A stretch of DNA of 5,944 nt from Desulfuromusa sp. Its GTDB lineage: Bacteria; Desulfobacterota; Desulfuromonadia; Desulfuromonadales; Geopsychrobacteraceae. Made by a program: the position numbers and the translations under genes. The notes under the pieces are model-generated. The model made no database searches and had not been told where the DNA came from. It worked only from the letters and a program-made list of their open reading frames with translations. How positions within the stretch are numbered: position 1 is the stretch's first letter; each line of letters begins with the position of its first letter. The stretch lies in the NCBI GenBank assembly GCA_023145655.1, contig JAGLDI010000110.1, positions 1-5,944 of the forward strand, given 5' to 3'. This document shows positions 1 through 4,640 of the stretch, in pieces.

Positions 1-452
1 TAATTTTCGTGCTCACCCTCAAGGGTGTGGTAATAAATCTGGCAGATTTCAACCCCCGCATAAATTCTGACCGGCTGAACACAGAAGATTTCCAGGGTCC
101 AGAATCCCTTAAAGCCAACATCACCAAACCCTGCTGTTACATGGATAAATAATCCAAGTCGACCAATAGAAGAACGCCCCTCGAGCATGGGGACCAGATT
201 GTTTGTTTCAGTATATTCAACCGTTCTTCCCAGATACAACCGATTGGTTTCTAAAAGTAATCCTTCCGCAGGAATGCTGATACGCTGATAGGGATTATCT
301 TTTTTCATATCCAAGGTGGAATCGCTGTAGATAATCAGTTCATCGGCCAACGAAAGGTTATAACTGTTTGGATTGAGCCGATGACTGTCGAATGGGTTGA
401 TAATGATATCACTATCAATTCGGCTTGCTATTTCTTTACCAGATAAGATCAT
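1..452 (-). CDS. dcd: dCTP deaminase, 3' end cut by window edge
   Basis: Cytosolic enzyme of the Dcd/dUTPase fold that deaminates dCTP to dUTP for dTTP synthesis. Translation of the minus strand from ATG at 452-450 gives 150 codons plus two bases before the left edge. The start MILSGKEI is the usual family N-terminus. Family signatures are the substrate-loop motif GRSSIGRLG (residues 92-100), HVTAG (104-108), and the WTLEIF strand, whose E121 aligns with the catalytic glutamate (Glu138 of E. coli Dcd). The C-terminal lid, roughly the last 25-40 residues, lies outside the window. The TAG-F stretch resembles bifunctional deaminase/dUTPases as well as monofunctional enzymes, so release of dUMP cannot be excluded. 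The gene lies 35 bp after the ferredoxin stop, in the same orientation. Only a weak Shine-Dalgarno (GGA) is seen, so translation may depend on the upstream gene. The family call is very secure. Confidence 0.95.
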   Translation of the reverse strand, partial: MILSGKEIASRIDSDIIINPFDSHRLNPNSYNLSLADELIIYSDSTLDMKKDNPYQRISIPAEGLLLETNRLYLGRTVEYTETNNLVPMLEGRSSIGRLGLFIHVTAGFGDVGFKGFWTLEIFCVQPVRIYAGVEICQIYYHTLEGEHEN

Positions 453-487
453 CGGATATTCCAATCAGGGGTGTTATTTGTCGAGAG

Positions 488-694
488 TCAGAAACCACAA
501 CCAACACCTGCATAGTCATCTTCATAGTCAATTGCCCCCTTGGGGCAGGCCGGGATACAAAGGCCATCCGAGTCGCACCTGTCTGCGTCCAGAACGGCTT
601 TACCATTAACCAGACTGATCGCCTTCTCGGGGCAAACTTTTATACATTCGCCACTGCCACAACATAAATTCTGATCGATAATAATATCCAACAT
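488..694 (-). CDS. small dicluster ferredoxin with both Cys-II positions replaced
   Basis: A 68-residue bacterial-type ferredoxin, presumably a soluble cytosolic electron carrier. I place the start at ATG 694-692 because GGAG (702-705 on the complement) sits 7 bases upstream; a longer reading from 784 adds a non-homologous N-terminus. Two pseudo-symmetric halves are visible. Half 1 has C11, C12, S14, C17, C21-P22. Half 2 has C40, D43, C46, C50-P51. The classical C-x2-C-x2-C-x3-C-P motif therefore lacks cysteine II in both halves: Ser14 in the first (with an extra Cys12 nearby) and Asp43 in the second. Asp at this position is known as a cluster ligand or as marking a labile iron in some archaeal and sulfate-reducer ferredoxins. 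An acidic tail ends with a further cysteine (C66). The gene lies between the DUF2007 gene (62 bp gap) and dcd (35 bp gap). The partner is unknown. Confidence 0.88.
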   Translation of the reverse strand: MLDIIIDQNLCCGSGECIKVCPEKAISLVNGKAVLDADRCDSDGLCIPACPKGAIDYEDDYAGVGCGF

Positions 695-756
695 AATCAC
701 TCTCCAGCATTTACAAAGATAAAGGGGATAAAAGAGAATTAAATTCAAGCCAATGA

Positions 757-1074
757 CTACTCGCGCAATTGGCCACAGGACCAACAGGCACCAAACTGCC
801 CTTCAATCTGCTCACCACATGCGGGGCAAACCCAGGGAACAGATATTTCCCGGTCACTTTTCAACCAGGAGTTAAGAAATATCTGAGCCCGGGGAAATGC
901 TTCATCATCAATCACCCAAAGCTCGGGATAACATTCGACAAAAGGAATTTCACCGATAGCTGAGGAGAGCTGATCATTGCGCAGAACACACTCTATCCCT
1001 TCGTCGGCAAGAATCTCCTTGAGCAACCCAGCCTGCGGTCGATCTGAATAATTAAAAACATGCAGCTTTTTCAT
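757..1074 (-). CDS. DUF2007-domain protein with C-terminal zinc ribbon
   Basis: A 105-residue soluble protein. Residues about 1-70 match the DUF2007 fold (sometimes called a putative prokaryotic signal-transducing domain, related to PII-like ferredoxin folds): an initial strand KKLHVFNY, a helix LLKEILADEGI, then a strand and an acidic turn VIDDEAF followed by a helix. Residues 81-101 form a zinc ribbon with C83-P-A-C86 and C97-W-S-C100-G, a pairing often seen with DUF2007. Function is not established for the family; the ribbon suggests protein or nucleic-acid contact. ATG at 1074-1072 is the only start that preserves the first beta strand; no clear Shine-Dalgarno precedes it. It is divergent from ilvA, with 90 bp between the two start codons. 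It is the first gene of the minus-strand block that continues with the ferredoxin and dcd, although the 62 bp gap leaves room for separate transcription. Confidence 0.82.
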   Translation of the reverse strand: MKKLHVFNYSDRPQAGLLKEILADEGIECVLRNDQLSSAIGEIPFVECYPELWVIDDEAFPRAQIFLNSWLKSDREISVPWVCPACGEQIEGQFGACWSCGQLRE

Positions 1075-1164
1075 GGCAACCAGTATATCATTTATCCCAC
1101 ATTTTCAGCAGCATATTGAAATAAAAGCTTGTTGGTCATCTGAAAAGTAAAATTAAAATGTGAA

Positions 1165-2730
1165 ATGAATGGGATTATGCAAGAAATATTTAAAAATATT
1201 CTAACTTCCAAGGTTTATGAAGCGGCAATTGAAACTCCCCTTGAAGAGGCGCTGGTCATTTCGGCTGAATTAAATAACCGGGTATTGCTAAAACGGGAAG
1301 ATCTCCAGCCGGTTTTTTCGTTTAAGTTGCGTGGCGCTTACAATAAAATTGCCCATCTCACCGCTACCGAAAAACAACAAGGGGTCATTACTGCTTCGGC
1401 GGGAAATCACGCCCAGGGAGTCGCTTTTTCAGCTCAGAAACTTGGCTTAAAAGCTCTGATTGTCATGCCGGCGACCACACCACAGATTAAAATCGACGCA
1501 GTCAGAGCTTATGGGGCGGAGATTGTTCTGCATGGGGATAATTATTCAGAAGCAGCGGTGCAGTGCCATGAAATCATGAAAAAAACCGGCATGACCTACA
1601 TCCATCCCTTTGACGATAAGTTAGTGATCGCTGGACAGGGAACTGTCGCTGATGAATTACTCCGCCAGAGTGCCGGAAAACTCGATGCGGTTTTTGTTCC
1701 GGTTGGAGGGGGTGGACTGATTTCCGGCATAGCTGCTTACCTGAAAACCTTGTCACCGCAGATCAAAGTAATCGGAGTCGAACCGGTTGATAGTGATGCC
1801 ATGTATCAATCTTTACAAGCAGGAAAACGAATCTCTTTAGAATCAATAGGGATTTTTGCTGATGGGGTGGCAGTTCGTGAGGTTGGAAAACTCACCTTTG
1901 AGCTATGTCGCCAATATGTTGATGAGATCATCCGGGTCAATACCGATGAACTTTGCGGTGCGATCAAATCAATTTATCAGGCGACACGTTCAATTGTTGA
2001 GCCAGCAGGAGCACTGGGAGTTGCCGGGCTTAAACAGTATGTCCAAACTCACAAGATCAAAAATCAAACTCTGGTGGCAATCAATTCTGGTGCCAATATG
2101 AATTTTGAGCGACTCCGTTATGTTTCAGAACGGACGCAAACCGGTGCCGGTCGTGAATCACTCTTTGCTGTCACCATCCCTGAAAAACCAGGGGCATTAC
2201 GCCATTTTTGCAGTCATCTTCTGGACACAATCGATATTACTGAGTTTAATTATCGTCTGGCAGATCGGAATCTGGCACAACTTTTTCTAGGAGTTTCTAT
2301 CGGCACAGGTCAACAACGGGAGGAGTTTTCTGAGCGTCTTGATCGGGATGGCTACAAAACCATTGATTTGACCGATAATGAACTGGCGAAAACCCACCTT
2401 CGCTACATGATTGGTGGCCGCGCCGCGGAAGCCACCGGTGAACGACTGTTCCGCTTCTGGTTCCCGGAACGACCGGGAGCACTGACCCGTTTTCTTGCTG
2501 ATATGCGGGACGATTGGAATATTTCGCTGTTTCATTACCGAAGTCAGGGGGGAGAATTCGGGCGGGTTTTAATCGGGCTGGAAATACCGGATCTGGAAGA
2601 ACCTGCACTGAAAAACTTTTTTGACCAGCTTGGCTATCATTACTTCGAGGAGACAAATGATCCGGCCTATCAGTTGTTTCTACAGTCACCGGAGCCTGCA
2701 CAGAAAAAAGAGCTTAACGCGAAGAGATAA
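1165..2730 (+). CDS. ilvA: biosynthetic threonine ammonia-lyase (threonine deaminase)
   Basis: PLP enzyme converting L-threonine to 2-oxobutanoate and ammonia, the entry step to isoleucine. Its 521 residues match the long, allosteric form (E. coli IlvA, 514). The catalytic fold-type II domain covers about residues 15-325, with the Schiff-base lysine K54 in SFKLRG, the substrate loop SAGNHAQG (78-85) and the PLP-phosphate loop GGGGL (181-185). SGANMNF (about 310) precedes two ACT-like regulatory repeats, at about 330-405 (VTIPEKPGAL) and 423-500 (FWFPERPGAL, NISLFHYRSQG), the known site of isoleucine/valine feedback. ATG at 1165 is a likely start, but no strong Shine-Dalgarno is visible; ATG at 1177 (Met5) is an alternative. 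About 13 extra residues follow the usual C-terminal FL. The last codons form one arm of a terminator hairpin. No attenuator or T-box is visible upstream. The gene is monocistronic and convergent with the crotonase gene. Confidence 0.97.
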   Translation: MNGIMQEIFKNILTSKVYEAAIETPLEEALVISAELNNRVLLKREDLQPVFSFKLRGAYNKIAHLTATEKQQGVITASAGNHAQGVAFSAQKLGLKALIVMPATTPQIKIDAVRAYGAEIVLHGDNYSEAAVQCHEIMKKTGMTYIHPFDDKLVIAGQGTVADELLRQSAGKLDAVFVPVGGGGLISGIAAYLKTLSPQIKVIGVEPVDSDAMYQSLQAGKRISLESIGIFADGVAVREVGKLTFELCRQYVDEIIRVNTDELCGAIKSIYQATRSIVEPAGALGVAGLKQYVQTHKIKNQTLVAINSGANMNFERLRYVSERTQTGAGRESLFAVTIPEKPGALRHFCSHLLDTIDITEFNYRLADRNLAQLFLGVSIGTGQQREEFSERLDRDGYKTIDLTDNELAKTHLRYMIGGRAAEATGERLFRFWFPERPGALTRFLADMRDDWNISLFHYRSQGGEFGRVLIGLEIPDLEEPALKNFFDQLGYHYFEETNDPAYQLFLQSPEPAQKKELNAKR

Positions 2731-2750
2731 TCTTCTCTTCTTCGTTAAGC
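2704..2750 (-). terminator. intrinsic terminator overlapping the ilvA 3' end
   Basis: Arms GCTTAACG (2712-2719) and CGTTAAGC (2743-2750) pair perfectly. After a small internal loop (C2720 against TT 2741-2742), GAAGAGA (2721-2727) pairs with TCTCTTC (2734-2740) around a 6-base loop that includes the ilvA stop. Read on the minus strand, the hairpin is followed by TCTTTTTTC (six T from 2709 to 2704), the classical Rho-independent layout. It would therefore stop the crotonase transcript, about 145 bp after that gene's stop. On the plus strand no T-run follows, so it is weaker for ilvA, though the hairpin may stabilise the 3' end of the ilvA mRNA. Confidence 0.75.
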
Positions 2751-2894
2751 CCTTCAATCATTTGCATATTTTCAGCTATGGTACAAATCTGCTATCCTTG
2801 GAAAAAACCCTTTTAAGTCAATGTTTCCGGTGGTTCTCCCCTGAAATCTGGCAAAAGGACAGAAAAGGTATCCGACACCTCAGGCTGCTGCAGT

Positions 2895-3671
2895 CTAACA
2901 CTCTTTCCAATCTGGCTGCCGCTTTTCCAAAAAGGCTTTGACCCCCTCTTCGGCATCGTTGGTCGCACAAAGGGAGGCGAAAAGATCATCCATGCTATCC
3001 AGCCCCTGATGATAAGGGACATCCTGCAACCGTTTCAGCCCTTCTTTACCTATGCGCAAAGCAATCGGACTTTTTGCTACCAATTTTTCTGCCAACTTCA
3101 AAGTTTCGGTCTCGAGATCAGCATCAGCAACAACCTTGTTGACCAGACCTAAAGTCTCAGCCTCTGCTGCGCTGATCATATCTCCAGTTAAAACCATCTC
3201 CATGGTTTTTTTCTTGCCAATAATTTTCACCATTGGTGCCGCTGGTCCCAGGCAAATCAATCCAACATTAATTGCAGTTGTCCCGAAAGTTGCCGTTTCT
3301 GCCGCAACAGTCATATCGCAAGCAAATGACAAACCAGCCCCGTTAGCGAGAGCAAACCCCTGCACTGAAGCAATAGTCGGTTTATTCAGGTCGGCAAGGG
3401 TATGGTAAAATGCATCGATCCCATAGAGAAATTTTCGATATTCCTGATGAGTTTTATTGTTGAATTGATCCAGAGAAATACCGGTACAGAAATGCTTTCC
3501 CGCTGCATTTATAACAATGACCCTGACCTCATCATCATTTTCCATAGACCACAAGGCCTGAACCAGTTGATCAGCAAATTCGGGAGTAAATGTGTTCATC
3601 GCCTCAGGGCGGTTCAGGGTGATAAAACCGATACGCTTTGCTTTGCGGGTTAAAATTAAATCTGCAGCCAT
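2895..3671 (-). CDS. enoyl-CoA hydratase/isomerase (crotonase) family protein lacking both catalytic Glu
   Basis: Crotonase-fold acyl-CoA protein of 258 residues from ATG 3671-3669, chosen because GGAGG (3677-3681) lies 5 bases upstream and MAADLILT fits the family N-terminus. A second ATG at 3698-3696, nine codons upstream, also has GGAG at 7 bases, giving a 267-residue form. Oxyanion-hole segments are seen: KHFCTGISLDQF (59-70) and VQGFALANGAGLSFACD (103-119). The two glutamates of true hydratases (Glu144 and Glu164 in rat mitochondrial hydratase) align with G113 and A133, so ordinary 2-enoyl-CoA hydration is unlikely. The INVGLICLGP segment recalls the ECHDC3-like subgroup, where these glutamates are also absent. 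The C-terminal trimerisation helices are complete, ending FLEKRQPDW. The gene stands alone, convergent with ilvA and divergent from the FmdB-like gene. The substrate and reaction are unknown; the family is certain. Confidence 0.93.
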   Translation of the reverse strand: MAADLILTRKAKRIGFITLNRPEAMNTFTPEFADQLVQALWSMENDDEVRVIVINAAGKHFCTGISLDQFNNKTHQEYRKFLYGIDAFYHTLADLNKPTIASVQGFALANGAGLSFACDMTVAAETATFGTTAINVGLICLGPAAPMVKIIGKKKTMEMVLTGDMISAAEAETLGLVNKVVADADLETETLKLAEKLVAKSPIALRIGKEGLKRLQDVPYHQGLDSMDDLFASLCATNDAEEGVKAFLEKRQPDWKEC

Positions 3672-3676
3672 TGAAT

Positions 3677-3709
3677 CCTCCATTGAGTAATAAAACATTA
3701 TTTTTCTCC
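3677..3709 (-). promoter_or_regulatory. two Shine-Dalgarno sites for alternative crotonase starts
   Basis: On the minus strand, GGAG (3709-3706) precedes ATG 3698-3696 by 7 bases, and GGAGG (3681-3677) precedes the in-frame ATG 3671-3669 by 5 bases. The second site is stronger and lies inside the first nine codons of the longer reading. The downstream ATG matches the usual family start, so it is preferred, but both may be used. Confidence 0.6.
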
Positions 3710-3762
3710 AGTTTAATTCAACTATCCAATAGAGGAAACCGTTTTTAAAATAATTTTCAGCC

Positions 3763-3791
3763 TTGCCACCATCAGGAATTTAATATATGAT
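3763..3791 (+). promoter_or_regulatory. sigma70-type promoter for the fmdB-like / hesB-like genes
   Basis: TTGCCA (3763-3768) and TATGAT (3786-3791) are separated by exactly 17 bases, with four of six and five of six matches to the consensus boxes. This would start transcription near 3798 and leave a leader of about 35 bases before the TTG start codon at 3833. It lies in the divergent gap between the crotonase and FmdB-like genes. It was read by eye and has not been tested. Confidence 0.6.
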
Positions 3792-3819
3792 TTATCGAAT
3801 GTATAAAGATCATTTAAAT

Positions 3820-3835
3820 GGAGACAAATCTTTTG
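3820..3835 (+). promoter_or_regulatory. Shine-Dalgarno that selects a TTG start
   Basis: GGAG at 3820-3823 lies 9 bases before TTG 3833-3835, which begins the conserved MPIFEY of the FmdB family. The ATG at 3818-3820 overlaps this Shine-Dalgarno and has none of its own upstream, so it is unlikely to be the start. Confidence 0.7.
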
Positions 3836-4024
3836 CCGATTTTTGAATATCATTGCAGTCATTGTGGCAATACGGTTGAAAAAATTCAACGCAAACCACT
3901 AGAGGATGTCCCCTGTCCTGCGTGTGGCGAACCGGCAGCACGAACCGTATCTTTAACCTCGGTTGCGGCGATTTCAAGTGGTGGCGGAGTCTGCAGTGCT
4001 CCAGCAAGTAGCGGTTTTACCTGA
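3833..4024 (+). CDS. FmdB-family zinc-ribbon protein
   Basis: A 63-residue protein of the FmdB/CxxC_CxxC_SSSS family. The start is TTG at 3833: the family begins MP-I-[FY]-E-Y, and a GGAG sits 9 bases upstream, whereas ATG at 3818 would add five unrelated residues. The zinc ribbon uses C8-S-H-C11-G and C28-P-A-C31-G. The remaining 30 residues are rich in Ser, Gly and Ala and end SAPASSGFT, the flexible tail common in this family in Desulfuromonas/Geobacter relatives. The founding member was named as a putative regulator of formamidase/amidase genes (FmdB), but for most members the role is unknown. It is probably the first gene of a two-gene plus-strand unit with the HesB-like selenoprotein, 113 bp downstream. 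That gap has T-rich runs (4059-4073) but no convincing hairpin, so read-through seems likely. Confidence 0.85.
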   Translation: MPIFEYHCSHCGNTVEKIQRKPLEDVPCPACGEPAARTVSLTSVAAISSGGGVCSAPASSGFT

Positions 4025-4137
4025 GGTTAGTTGCGGTTGGCGTGTCCATCCACAGCACTTTTTATTTTTTTTACTGAGGGTTTATTTTAGCCACATTCCA
4101 AGAAAACAACAGAAAAGAAAAAAGGAGATCAAGAAAC

Positions 4138-4443
4138 ATGTTACAGATTACTGACACAGCACGTGAAAAGTTCAAGGAGTTAATGAAAGAACATACGGGG
4201 AAATTTCTCCGGGTTGTTTTTGAAGGCTTTGGCTGAGGCGGTCCCAGCCTGGGATTGACTCTGGATGAGTCAAAAAATGAGAAACAACTCTACACCGTTA
4301 ACGAAATCGAATTATTGATTGATGACAACGTTCTGCCCCACGCCAAAGAGAGCCAGATAGATTATGTCAAAAATTCTTATGGAGAAGGATTCTCCATAGC
4401 AGCTACTTCTGGTGCTTGCGCCAGTGGGTGCAGTGGGTGTTAA
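4138..4443 (+). CDS. HesB/IscA-like selenoprotein (UGA 4234-4236 read as Sec)
   Basis: A 101-residue protein of the HesB/IscA (Fe-S biogenesis) family, from ATG 4138 with AGGAG at 4123-4127, ten bases upstream. The frame has one in-frame TGA, codon 33, and then continues unbroken to TAA at 4443. Both sides belong to one protein: MLQITDTAREKFKELM and FLRVVFEGFG before the UGA, GGPSLGLTLDE and the C-terminal GACASGCSGC after it. The UGA sits exactly where the family's first conserved cysteine falls (G-[CU]-G-GP), the Fe-S or metal ligand equivalent to Cys35 of E. coli IscA. C94, C98 and C101 supply the C-terminal ligands. A SECIS-like stem-loop follows. HesB-like selenoproteins are an established family in deltaproteobacteria. 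No selA/selB/selC genes lie in the window, so decoding ability is inferred. A nonsense mutation is the less likely alternative. Confidence 0.9.
4234..4273 (+). promoter_or_regulatory. bacterial SECIS-like element after the UGA codon
   Basis: After UGA (4234-4236) two hairpins abut. TCCCA/TGGGA (4242-4246 with 4250-4254) has a GCC loop. Directly after it, TTGACTC/GAGTCAA (4255-4261 with 4267-4273) is a perfect 7 bp stem with the loop TGGAT. The second apical loop starts 25 bases after the UGA and carries G at its second position, which fits the known bacterial SECIS layout (loop roughly 16-37 bases downstream, G among the first two loop bases). The element is within the coding sequence, as expected for bacteria. 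Confidence 0.72.
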
Positions 4444-4478
4444 ATCGATAATCACTTAAATTGTCAATGTAACGTAAC

Positions 4479-4519
4479 AAAAAGAGCCCTATTTCGAATC
4501 GAAACAGGGCTCTTTTTTT
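4479..4519. terminator. strong bidirectional Rho-independent terminator
   Basis: GAGCCCT (4484-4490) pairs with AGGGCTC (4506-4512). After one mismatch, TTTCG pairs with CGAAA around the loop AAT, giving a 12 bp hairpin. Seven T (4513-4519) follow on the plus strand and five A (4479-4483) precede, so it works in both directions. It ends the hesB-like transcript 40 bp after its stop and the cydA-cydB-small-protein transcript on the minus strand. Confidence 0.93.
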
Positions 4520-4541
4520 ATCATCCATAAATGGTTCAAAC

Positions 4542-4628
4542 TTATAACAAGTTAAACCGACTGAGTAATTTTACAGAACCAAAATAAGATACGATAATGA
4601 GCAACACCCATAAAATTAATGAAACCAT
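4542..4628 (-). CDS. 28-residue single-helix membrane protein, probable bd oxidase small subunit (CydX-like)
   Basis: Unannotated small ORF with ATG 4628-4626 and stop TAA 4544-4542. A near-perfect Shine-Dalgarno, AGGAGG, ends 5 bases before the ATG. The ORF starts only 12 bp after the cydB stop and ends just before the operon terminator. The product begins MVSLILWVLLIIVSYFG; residues 2-19 form one hydrophobic helix, followed by a short basic tail with K20 and R24. This position, size and topology match the third subunits of bd oxidases (CydX in proteobacteria, CydS in Bacilli), which sit against CydA and stabilise the haems. Its sequence shows no clear likeness to E. coli CydX (37 residues, starting MWYFAW), so I give no symbol. 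The real-gene call rests on the ribosome site and operon position; the subunit role is inference. Confidence 0.78.
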   Translation of the reverse strand: MVSLILWVLLIIVSYFGSVKLLSRFNLL

Positions 4629-4640
4629 AGCTTCCTCCTA

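Noticed and set aside
397..667. Plus-strand open frames over the dcd and ferredoxin genes
   Set aside because: They are antisense to well-supported genes, lack ribosome sites and show no recognisable protein features.
695..784. N-terminal 30-residue extension of the ferredoxin that looks hydrophobic
   Set aside because: The extension overlaps the end of the DUF2007 gene, and a good GGAG directly precedes the internal ATG that matches the ferredoxin N-terminus.
1075..1100. TATACT -10 box for the DUF2007 gene on the minus strand
   Set aside because: It lies only 8 bases before the ATG and no -35 box matches at the right spacing.
1110..1160. Promoter for ilvA (TTGAAA near 1117, or TTGGTC with TAAAAT near 1154)
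   Set aside because: The first has no acceptable -10 box at 16-18 bases; the second would place the start of transcription at the start codon. Neither is good enough to annotate.
2861..2880. Second terminator just after the crotonase stop (AGGTGT/ATACCT hairpin, then TTTTC on the minus strand)
   Set aside because: The stem is only 6 bp with a G-T pair and a short interrupted T-run; the hairpin at 2712-2750 is much stronger.
4025..4137. Terminator between the FmdB-like and HesB-like genes, suggested by T-runs at 4059-4073
   Set aside because: No stable GC-rich hairpin precedes the T-run; only 3-4 bp pairings could be found.
4234..4236. Premature stop making the HesB-like gene a pseudogene
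   Set aside because: The frame is intact on both sides, the codon sits exactly at the conserved Cys/Sec position, and a SECIS-like hairpin follows; decay would not produce this combination.
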